The notes under the pieces are model-generated. The model did not search any database, was not told the DNA's origin, and worked only from the letters and a program-made list of their open reading frames with translations. The position numbers and the translations under genes are program-made. Of a stretch of 15,510 bases of DNA, positions 4,901-11,000 are shown in pieces (the stretch's first letter is position 1; each line of letters starts with the position of its first letter). The stretch comes from Baffinella frigidus (Eukaryota > Cryptophyceae > Cryptomonadales > Baffinellaceae), in the NCBI GenBank assembly GCA_026770585.1, contig MU646363.1, positions 132,569 through 148,078 on the forward strand, written 5' to 3'.

Positions 4901-7659
4901 TGTGTCCCGGGACATGGATCGGGAAACGCTTGGAAGGCAGGGTGGTTCCAGGGCTTCCGACGAGGCGTGGTAGGGATTGGGGATTCGGGTTTCGGGTTTC
5001 GGGTTTAGGTTTTAGGGTTTCGGGTTCAGGGTTTAGGGTTCAGGGTTCAGGGTGCATGGTTTCGGGTTTCGGGTTCCGGGTTTCGGGTTTTGGGATTCGG
5101 GTTTGGGGTTTCGGGTTTAGGTTTTAGGGTTTTGGGTTTCAGGTTCAGGGTTTAGGGTTCAGGGTTCAGGGTGCATGGTTTCGGGTTTCGGGTTTCGAGT
5201 TTCGGGTTTCGGGTTTTGGGCTTCGGGTTTCGGGTTTTGGGCTTCGGGTTTCGGGTTTCGGGTTTCGGGCTACGGGTTCAGGGTTTCGGGTTCAGGGTTC
5301 AGGGTGCATGGTTTCTGGTTTCGGGTTTCGGGTTTTCGGGTTGATGGTGTAGGTTCTATGAATTAGGGTTTAGGGTTCAGGGTTTAGGAGTGTAGTTTAG
5401 GGTGAGAATCTAGTGGTGTAGTGTTTAGTGTTTAGTGTTTAGTGTTTAGTGTTTAGGGTTTAGTGTTCAGGGTGTGTGGGGGATCACAGTTCAGGGTTCA
5501 GGGTGCATGGTTTCGGGTTTCGGGTTTCGGATTTTCGGGTGTAGGGTGTAGGGGGAATCACAGCGGGATGTTAGACGCGGTCCCGAGAAGGATGTAGCTC
5601 AGGCCTGTAGCGACCTGGAGGATTTGAGGCTGAGGGTTTAGGGTTTGGGGTTTGCGGAACGGTTTATTGATCGCATGGCATCAATTCATAGTAATTCATA
5701 GAAAGTATTAAAGCAATCCTTAGGAACTCATAGTGGTTCATAGAAATTCATAGTAAGTCATAGTAATTCATAGTGATTCATAGTGATTCATAGTAATTCA
5801 TAGTAAGTCATAGTAATTCATAGTGATTCATAGTAATTCATAGTAATTCATAGTGAGTCATAGTATTTCATAGTAATTCATAGTAATTCATGAAAATTCA
5901 TAGGAACTATGATGACAGCGGGGTGTTAGACGCGGTCCCGAGGAGGATGTAGCTCAGGCCTGTAGAGCGCTGTGCAGAGAAGTTGGCCACGGGAAATAAC
6001 GGAAAATCGAAAAATTGGAGCCATTTTGTAAACTTTGGAAAAAATTAGTACCATGAATTTCTCAAAAGTGGACAAAATGGCTCCAATTTTCCCATTTTCC
6101 CATTTTTCGGTGGCCAACTTCTCTGCACAGCGCTCTAGCGACCTGGTGGATAGTAGCGCGGTTCCATTTTGGGCGCGCGCGAAAACAATCAAACAGTCCA
6201 CTCGAGGCTGGAAGAGGGAGTATTTTAAATGTGGGGTTGTTAAATTTAGTACCAGTCACGGGCAGGCTTGGTCACGTTGCTCAAGTTATAACTTGAGCAA
6301 CGTGACCAAACGCCCCTATCTGTGTTAAAATTACTAGACACTCCTTTTTCCCCCTTCACTTGTAAAATAAACCCTGTTTTAAAATAGTCACACTTCTAGC
6401 CTCGAGTGGGTACGTCGAAGATTTATGAGGTGTGTTTCAGCATTTCCTGCACAATCAAAATGAGGGCTGGAGGTCATGCAAACGAGGTGAGCCATGCAGG
6501 GGCCCACCTTCATCTCCACAAAAGTATTAATTAATTGCTTTTGGTGCAACGAAATTTACTGCACACACGCTTTACTATTACTTTTATGAGCAAATCGTGT
6601 AGTAATTTTCGTTGCCAAAAGCCATTAATTAATCCTTGTATGGAGATTAACCTGGCACATCTGAAGCGCCAGCTTGCTCCCTTGAGTGTCGCACAGCCGG
6701 CCGATGATCGGCGACCCTGCGAGCTGCACCACCTGTTTGTGCCGCCCCGTTCAGGCGTTCGGGGGTCGGTCGACGCCTGCTCGACGCTGGAAAGACGCTA
6801 CCACCAGCAACCCGTAGCAGCTTATACCGGATCCTTGCAAGGATTCGGGTGTTTTATTAAAAAAAAATCTTTCCTATGACCCTACGGTAGGAACCCTAGG
6901 GACCTCGAATTGCTGACGGGAGATACCGAAGAGATTTCTTCGGTTTAGCTGAAAATTACTGCAGTACCCGATCCGGATAAGCTGCAGCGGGTTGCTGGTG
7001 GTAAGACAGCGCTTTTCGGAGTGCACTCGATGCAACGGAATCACTCTCCACTCACACTGGTGTGTTGGCCTGCGAGGTCCAGGCATGCGTGGCTGGGCGC
7101 GGGCGCACCGAGAACGTCGTCTGGAGGTACCCGAACATGACCGCATCAGCGCCCAGGTTCTTGAAGAGGAACGGCTGCACCTGCTCGCGAGGTAGCGGCT
7201 CACGCCGATCAGGTCAAATGCAATTTTTATCCTGTACAAAAATTCCCCGTGCTCAGGTCCTTGCACGCCGCGTCCGTGTTTTTCAACAGTGCAGGGCACG
7301 CTGCGCCAGACCTCCTGTAAGGCTGACCTCCCTCGGGGTCTTCGTTCATTCCGGTGCCTTTTCATCCTTTCATTTCTCAGAAACCAGGGATGGGTCCGTG
7401 ACGCATCCACTTCCCCCGATACTGCAGGGCACGCTGCGGCAGGCCTCCCGGGTAGGCACGCAACCCGCGGGATCTGCCTTGGTTCCCATGCGTGTTCATC
7501 CTTTCATTGCTGGGCAAACCAGGTACGGGTCCCTACCGGGCGGGTGATCCAGTAGGTGAGCGCGTAGAGCGTGATGTTGAGATGCACGCAGAGCATCGGC
7601 CAGACGGACGCGGCGTCGCGGGCGCCATAGAACTTGCCGACCGCACTCGCGATCGTCAT
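1928..7659 (-). CDS. SLC22A18-like MFS transporter, gene span (partial, 6 exons)
   Basis: A membrane transporter of the major facilitator superfamily; transport in this superfamily is driven by ion or substrate gradients. Six exons, each with AG before and GT after, join in phase into about 150 residues. In order they give: a possible first membrane helix (SVWPMLCVHLNITLYALTYW), VQPFLFKNLGADAVMFGYLQ and TTFS, then VVQLAGSPIIGRLCDTQGSK carrying the MFS loop signature G-R-L-x-D...G-x-K. After these come a helix LSYILLGTASNIP, a helix LFLAQMPTVLMQSMHCAQ, and AFVSEFSSEESRSSALGRLS. This order matches the N-terminal half of SLC22A18 (human: YLFK/FGYLQT, QLLGGPVFGRF, ...SRLPGALMH..AAQ, ITDLSAPEER..ALGRLGL), recalled rather than searched. 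The C-terminal half lies beyond the left edge. The substrate cannot be told, and another MFS subfamily is possible. Confidence 0.8.
2027..2090 (+). repeat. Short tandem array (TGAATTACTA / TTACTTCCTA units)
   Basis: Ten-base units related to CTATGAATTA, the reverse complement of the larger array at 5682-5905. It lies about 30 bp upstream of the exon 6 acceptor on the sense strand. Confidence 0.85.
2172..2333. mobile_element. MITE-like TIR element, family K, full copy
   Basis: Ends CCACACAGCGGACTTCGAAG / CTTCGTAGCCCTCTGTGTGG, an imperfect TIR with GGGATTTT just inside. The core holds TAGGACCCTAC, GTAGGCAACCCGTAGGGACA and GGTTCCTACGG. Partial copies lie at 985-1090, 13439-13553 and 14522-14658. 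Confidence 0.85.
2353..2517. mobile_element. TIR element, family Q
   Basis: The left arm AATTTCGGACCAAGACAGAT and the right arm (read inward) AATTTCATCTCGGACCATAC..AGATCTGTCC are imperfect inverted repeats of about 40 bp. It interrupts the second copy of the 2096-2562 duplication, which supports a real insertion. The exact ends are uncertain. Confidence 0.6.
2563..2952. other. Composite repeat region without a recognised gene
   Basis: Holds an inverted pair around CCCCGAAATCCGGG / CCCCGGAAATCCGG. It also holds two pieces of the family B interior: GGCGTGTTTCTTGGGCAAGAAT near 2643, and CAGGGAAACACGCCAAAAG near 2834. The latter motif also occurs in family B copy 1. Reading frames here, including a minus-strand one of 142 codons, run across these repeats and show no protein signature. 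Confidence 0.6.
2953..2986 (-). repeat. Fragment copy of transporter exon 6 (5' part with acceptor)
   Basis: On the minus strand, AACCAG|GCGTTCGTGTCCGAG and TTCTCCTCCGAGGCC read AFVSEFSSEA, the start of exon 6 with an AG acceptor. It then diverges to CGCCAG|GTCACA, a potential donor. It could act as an alternative truncated exon but is more likely a spliced-out duplicate. Confidence 0.75.
2987..3211. other. AT-rich then purine-rich intron stretch
   Basis: 3016-3060 is T/A-rich. 3155-3205 is an A/G run whose sense (minus) strand is a C/T tract directly after the exon 5 donor. No gene or TIR element was seen here. Confidence 0.6.
3212..3266 (-). CDS. Transporter exon 5
   Basis: Runs 3266 to 3212. 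The acceptor is GTGGCAG|GCTGTT and the donor GCCCAG|GTACCT. The first base completes the leucine codon split at the end of exon 4 (CT|G), then LFLAQMPTVLMQSMHCAQ follows in frame. It matches the fourth-helix segment of SLC22A18 (LLFASRLPGALMH...AAQ). The acceptor region is duplicated at 3493-3515. Confidence 0.8.
3279..3515. repeat. Family P repeat, copy 2, with exon 5 acceptor copy
   Basis: 3405-3500 is the reverse complement of the inner part of 1097-1233 (CCACCGGGGGCTTCACGG, ACAGTCCATCTA, CTTATCCAT, CTAACCGG). CTTAGCAGC ends lie at 3284 and 3408. 3493-3515 (GGAAACAGCCTGCCACGTGC) repeats the exon 5 boundary, so the repeat lies between two copies of the acceptor. Confidence 0.7.
3512..3775. 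repeat. Small repeats: CCAAGGGG-bounded segment, duplicated motif, (CT)n
   Basis: CCAAGGGG at 3511 and CCCCTTGG at 3604 bound an AT-rich palindromic stretch (TATCAGCTGATA, AGCTGATAT). CACACTGCTGAAAGTG occurs at 3637 and again at 3673. A (CT)n run occupies 3730-3775. No gene. Confidence 0.65.
3776..4063. other. Intron stretch with nothing recognised
   Basis: Intron 4 of the transporter. Apart from the near-palindrome TCTAGGCTTGAGAGT at 4002, related to TCTAGGCTCGAGAGT at 11444, I see no coding signal or repeat partner here. Confidence 0.5.
4064..4258 (+). mobile_element. TIR element, family L, copy 1
   Basis: About 190 bp that recur almost identically, reversed, at 11246-11434 inside the other gene. 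The ends are inverted (GTGGACGTACCCTAACACAT versus the reverse of TGTGTAAGGGTAGGTGGAC). TATGTGTGGAGGGTA occurs twice inside. No coding frame. Confidence 0.85.
4363..4491. mobile_element. MITE-like TIR element, family M, copy 2
   Basis: Ends CGCGCCAGAGT / ACTCTGGCGGG. The interior GGGTCGCCAAAAGTCAATTC and AAGGCAGTGGTTTTCAAAAG is the reverse of copy 1. An inner hairpin CCCGTTCTCAGAAACGGG is present. Confidence 0.85.
4519..4729. mobile_element. MITE-like TIR element, family A, copy 1
   Basis: Ends CCACTCGAGGCTAGAA / TTCCAGCCTCGAGTGG. Family blocks present are GTGTAGTAATTTTCCCACAA, a central palindrome around ATCACGTTACT...AGTAACGTGAC with three arm mismatches, and CCTGCCCGTGACTGGTACTA. Copies 2-4 are at 6198-6409, 9866-10092 and 10825-11033. 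Confidence 0.92.
4978..5560. repeat. Interstitial telomere-like array (GGGTTTC / GGGTTTA)
   Basis: Mostly GGGTTTCG, GGGTTTAG, GGGTTCA and GGTGTAG units, plus a GTTTAGT run near 5415-5455. A longer unit around CAGGGTGCATGGTTTCGG recurs near 5040, 5160, 5300 and 5495. It lies immediately downstream of transporter exon 4 on the sense strand, whose intron therefore starts C-rich. The long frames through it encode only GFRVSGFG-type repeats. Confidence 0.95.
5562..5614 (-). CDS. Transporter exon 4
   Basis: Runs 5614 to 5562. The acceptor is CTCCAG|GTCGCT and the donor CCGCT|GTGATT. It encodes VATGLSYILLGTASNIP plus two bases of a leucine codon completed by exon 5, a hydrophobic third-helix segment. 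A second copy of the whole exon lies at 5917-6142 and is split by family C element copy 2. Confidence 0.8.
5682..5905 (+). repeat. Tandem array of ATTCATAGTA-type 10-base units
   Basis: About 20 units of ATTCATAGTA/ATTCATAGTG. It lies between the two copies of exon 4, so array and exon copies form a duplicate-array-duplicate arrangement. The same unit, reversed, occurs at 2027-2090. Confidence 0.95.
5917..6142 (-). pseudogene. Second copy of transporter exon 4, interrupted by a MITE
   Basis: 5917-5964 plus 6136-6142 repeat exon 4, including the acceptor (CACCAG|GTCGCT) and a donor GT (CCGCT|GTCATC). Only a few bases differ; one makes NIP into NTP. Family C element copy 2 sits inside it. With the element present the exon frame is broken, so this copy is probably silent. 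Confidence 0.85.
5965..6135. mobile_element. MITE-like TIR element, family C, copy 2
   Basis: 171 bp with GAGCGCTGTGCAGAGAAG TIRs and TA on each side. The intact exon 4 at 5607-5612 reads CTGTAGCGAC where this site reads CTGTA-[element]-TAGCGAC. That is an empty/filled pair defining a TA target duplication. Confidence 0.97.
6198..6409. mobile_element. MITE-like TIR element, family A, copy 2
   Basis: Opposite orientation to copy 1. Ends CCACTCGAGGCTGGAA / CTTCTAGCCTCGAGTGG. Its centre (6268-6309) is a perfect 42-bp palindrome with outer arms TTGGTCACGTT and inner arms GCTCAAGTTA, unlike the inner arms of the other copies. Confidence 0.93.
6508..6651. mobile_element. TIR element, family D, abutting a splice donor
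   Basis: Arms of about 50 bp: TTCATCTCCACAAAAGTATT... against, read from the right, TTAATCTCCATACAAGGATT.... Both continue through AATTAATKGCTTTTGG and CAACGAAAWTTACTRCAC. Its right end is the first sequence of transporter intron 3: exon 3 ends CAG|GTTAATCTCC, so the element end appears to supply the 5' splice site. Confidence 0.8.
6652..6732 (-). CDS. Transporter exon 3
   Basis: Runs 6732 to 6652. The acceptor is AAACAG|GTGGTG and the donor TGCCAG|GTTAAT. It holds 27 complete codons, VVQLAGSPIIGRLCDTQGSK then LALQMCQ. The G-R-L-x-D-x-x-G-x-K signature is the conserved cytoplasmic loop between helices 2 and 3 of MFS carriers, and VVQLxGxPxxGR is close to the SLC22A18 form (VLQLLGGPVFGRF). 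Confidence 0.87.
6780..7021. mobile_element. TIR element, family O
   Basis: Arms of about 50 bp: 6785-6834 reversed gives GATCCGGTATAAGCTGCTAC, GGGTTGCTGGTGGTA and GCGTCTTTCC. 6967-7015 reads GATCCGGATAAGCTGCAGC, GGGTTGCTGGTGGTA and AGACAGCGCTTTT. Inside are a T-rich run and GACCCTACGGTAGGAACCCTA. It occupies most of intron 2. Confidence 0.7.
7109..7180 (-). CDS. Transporter exon 2
   Basis: Runs 7180 to 7109. The acceptor is GCGAGCAG|GTGCAG and the donor TTCTCG|GTGCGC. It holds 24 codons: VQPFLFKNLGADAVMFGYLQ then TTFS. F-L-F-K-x-L-G-x-D-x-V-x-F-G-Y-L-Q-T is the most telling stretch for an SLC22A18-type carrier (human: LGLDSIAFGYLQT). It is the end of helix 1, the first loop and the start of helix 2. 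Confidence 0.87.
7290..7530. repeat. Tandem duplication, period about 133 bp
   Basis: GTGCAGGGCACGCTGCGCCA at 7290 recurs as CTGCAGGGCACGCTGCGGCA at 7422. TTCATCCTTTCATTTCTCAG at 7362 recurs as TTCATCCTTTCATTGCTGGG at 7495, followed in both by AAACCAGG and GGGTCC. It fills intron 1 up to the exon 1 donor. Confidence 0.85.
7537..7659 (-). CDS. Transporter exon 1 (start codon exon)
   Basis: ATG at 7659-7657, donor CGCCCG|GTAGGG after 7537, 41 codons. It opens MTIASAVGKFYGARDAAS and continues into the hydrophobic stretch SVWPMLCVHLNITLYALTYW, a good first membrane helix. The next exon follows in phase 0, giving ITRP-VQPFLFKN, comparable to the human ...FSIVPYLSRKLG. The frame stays open 5' of this ATG for some codons, so a start further upstream is possible. 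Confidence 0.72.
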
Positions 7660-7966
7660 GTGGAAGGAGCGGGGGGGCGTATGATGCAGCTTTTTGCCAG
7701 GGGCTCTTTTCTGGTCCTTTTACGCCCAAAGTTGACATATTTACCCACGTGTCAACTTGAGAACAGTCCGTCAACACATCCATTTTTCACCTTTTTCTCA
7801 ACGGCTTCGAAGTTTTCGCCGCCTCCGTCTCGCTCGCTCTGTTGGCCCTCGAGGAGAGGCACTCTTCAGCGAGGAGGCAAGAGGATTGCGGAGTGAGCGG
7901 TTTGGGGCGGTCCGTGAAGAGACGGGTGTCTGAGGCTTCGCGGGAGGGATAGGTTCGGGCATCATC
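7660..7966. promoter_or_regulatory. Shared gap between divergent genes, likely bidirectional promoter
   Basis: The two proposed start codons (7659 minus, 7967 plus) face away from each other across about 300 bp, so both promoters and 5' leaders must lie here unless upstream non-coding exons exist. 7703-7772 resembles family J (GGGCTCTTTTCTGG, AAAGTTGACATATTT, GTGTCAACTTGAGAACAGTC). The remainder has CT-rich tracts and the partial inverted pair GAGGAGAGGCACTC / GCGAGGAGGC. No clear TATA box was seen. Confidence 0.55.
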
Positions 7967-8071
7967 ATGTCTGGCAACGCGCACCTCACCAATGTCGAGG
8001 CGCAGCGCATCATGGCGGTGCTCGACGAGCTGGCGGTTGACCTTCGGCTTGTCTTCTCCGTGACACCACAG
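7967..8071 (+). CDS. DRC9: DRC9 exon 1 (start codon exon)
   Basis: ATG at 7967, donor CCACAG|GTTTTC after 8071, 35 codons ending in phase 0. It opens MSGNAHLTNVEAQ and continues RIMAVLDELAVDL...SVTPQ, the family's short N-terminal helix ending in a proline. The frame closes soon after the donor (TAG at 8104), which supports the splice. Confidence 0.75.
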
Positions 8072-11000
8072 GTTTTCATCAGCAGCCCTCATCCCTCAGC
8101 TCCCTAGCCATATCCCAGCGCCCTGGACCCAAGGCAGTCGCCCCGCCGCCAATCCGAGCTGGGATGTTTCGCCCACGCAGCTGCAGTTCGACAGCGCCCG
8201 TGATAGCCCCCGAGCAGCTATGGCATACATTCCGGCGCCGCTGCGGCAGCGGTTGCGACGCGGAATCGGGCTTGAAACGAGCCGTAGCCAGGACCGAATC
8301 TCCCAGCTTGCGCGCGTGGCATTTCCGCGGGGAAACTGACGCGGGCACGGGGCGGCAGACGCTGGCGTCGACCGTGGACGTGTCCGCGCTCGTCGGGCAG
8401 GAGAACGAGCGCTTCTTCGTCGTGCAGGTGAGCGTCCCGCACATGCTAACCACCCACACCGATCCCTGCTACAAAGTTCAAAGTTTGTACTGCAAACCAT
8501 GCTTGGATTATTCACCGCCCTGGTACAAACCCTCCCCGGGGTAGACAACAGTCGTGGGGGGGGCGCTCCTCCCGGCGTACAGGGCGCCACCAACCCTCAC
8601 AACTTGGGCAAATCGAAAAAGTCAACAACACCAAATCCCCTTGGAGGCCGTCGGAATCCGACGGCCTTCAAGGGGATTTTTGGAGCCATTTTCCCCGATT
8701 TGCCCAGACTGTGAGGGTAGGTGGCGGGCTTCTTCCTTCGCCTTGCGTGACCATCCTCTCGTCCTGCTTTCGCAATTTGGATACTACATCCTCGAATGAG
8801 TTGGTTTGTCTGAATAGTGGTTTTGGATCTGCTTCTCCGCGTGCACGCAGGCGGAGTTAGAGAAGCAGTTTGCTAAACCCTAACACCTAAACCCCAAACC
8901 CCAAACCCCACACCCCAAACCCCACACCCTAAATCCTAAACCTCGAACCCCACACCTTAAACACTCAGCCCTAAACCCTAAACTCTAAACCCTAAACCCT
9001 AAACCCTATACCCTAAACCCCAAACCCTAAACCCGAAACCCTCGCAGGCGGAGCTGGAGAAGCAGTTTGCGGTGCTGGCCGCGCAGCTGGAGGGCCCGGT
9101 CTCGGAGTTTGTGGCGGATGCCGAACATGACCAACACGACCAGGTCCGCTCCTTAGTAGCAGGGATCGGTGTGGGTGGTTAGCATGTGCGGGACGCTCGC
9201 CTTCCGGGTTGGCCGCGCAGCTGGAGGACCCGGTCTCGGATTTTGTGGCGGATGTCGAACATGACCAATACGACCGGGTCCGTTCCACGCCAGATTGCAT
9301 GTGGGTGTAGAATTTTTTTTAACACTTTCTGATATAAGGTTCTTTGACTTTTGAAAACCACTGCCTTGAGGGGGGGATCGACTTTTGGCAACCCCTTCCA
9401 AGAATCTGGCGTGGTTCCTCCGAAAGGAGAAAGAAACCGGTTTCCGATTGGAAATAGCGACCGGTTTCCAAAACCCGCCCGCCCTCGTCAACTTGTCGTC
9501 AACTTTCGCAAGTGTGTGGGTGTTTTTTGTGGCCTGCAGATGCGGAACCCGCTCTGGCGTGCCGCGTCTATCTTATCCGGGGAAACCTATTTTTCTTGAG
9601 TTTGATGGCATGGAAAATTACTACATAAATGCTTTAATATGACTAATAAATACGAATTGTGTAGTAATTGTCCTTGCCATCAAACTAAAGAAAAATAGGT
9701 TTTCCCGGATAAGAGTAGGGCGCGTCGTCTTGTCGTCTTTAGCTCTCGAGCCATGCGGACGTGACGTGTTTTTATCGTGGGGGTCTTGCGGGGTTATACG
9801 ATTCCGTGTGGGTCTGGCGGGCTGGTATCCCCCCTTCTCCTCACCCCCTCCCCCTCACCCCCCCCCCACTCGAGGCTGGAAGATGGAGTATTTTAAATGT
9901 GGGATTGTTCAATATAGTGCCAGTCACGGGCAGGCTTGGTCACGTTACTGGGGGAATTCCCCCAGTAACGTGACCAAACGTGATATTTGTGTGAAAATTA
10001 CTACACATCGAGAGGAATTGTAAAGTCAAAACTTTACAAAGTCCGGGAGGACTTGTAAAGTTTAAAATAGTCACATTTCCAGCCTCGAGTGGCTCCTCCG
10101 CAGGTGATGCACGACTTCTTCGACGTGCAGAGGCGCCTCCGCAAAACCCCTACACCCTACACCCTACACCCTACACCCTACACCCTATACCCTACACCCT
10201 ACAGCCTCGGCAAATAAACGCCACCTGCAGACACGCTTAGGGTTTAGGGGCGGGTTTAACCCTAAAGCACCACCGTACCACCTGCACGGCGGTTTAGGGA
10301 AACCCTGACGCCTAAACCGTAAACCCTACACCCTACACCCTACACCCTACACCCTACACCCTGCACCCTGCACCCTACACCCTACACCCTACACCCTACA
10401 CCCTACACCCTACACCCTAAGCGTCTCCCGCAGGTGGTGCACGACTTCTTCGACGTGGCGCGGCGCCTCCGCAAAAACGCGCGCGAAATCTGCCGCTTCC
10501 TCCGCAAGAACCCCGGCCTCGAAAAGTGCCCCCCCCCGCCCCCTCGAACCACACGAGGCTATCCATGCGAACAGAATAAATGTCGAGTGTAGCGTTTTGT
10601 GGGGAGAATTGGTCACGTGGCGCCCGCTTTTCGGGCGCCACGTGACCAAACATATGACCATTACTACACCCACGCTTACAGTCGACATTTATTATGTTCG
10701 CATGGATAGCCTGGTGTGGAAGAAGTTGGATCCCTTCGTTTTTACTTCTCTTCGTTTTAAAACGCGCGCGAAATCTGCCGCTTCCTCCGCAAGAACCCCG
10801 GCCTCAAAAAGTGCCCCCCGCCCCCCACTCAAGGCTAGAAATGTGACTATTTTAAAAGTTTTAACTTTACAAGTCCTTTACACGTGAAGGGATGTGTAGT
10901 AAATTTCACGTAACTAGTCTGTTTCCGGCGTTGCTCCCGAGTATACGGGAGCAACGTGACCAAGCCTGCCCGTGACTGGTACTAAATTTAACATCCCCAC

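Noticed and set aside
4726-5366. Open frames encoding GFRVSGFGFRV-type protein repeats
   Set aside because: They are translations of the telomere-like GGGTTTCG array. Any frame through a seven-base repeat lacking stops looks open, and there is no non-repeat domain.
6874-7410. 178-codon minus-strand frame overlapping transporter exon 2
   Set aside because: It uses another frame than VQPFLFKNLGADAVMFGYLQ, runs through element O, and has no family resemblance.
8079-8593. Long minus-strand frames opposite DRC9 exons 2 and 3
   Set aside because: Shadow frames caused by the GC-rich codon pattern of the sense strand; their sequence is low-complexity arginine, serine and proline.
8874-9043. True chromosome end
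   Set aside because: Unique coding sequence continues on both sides and the array holds many variant units, so it is interstitial.
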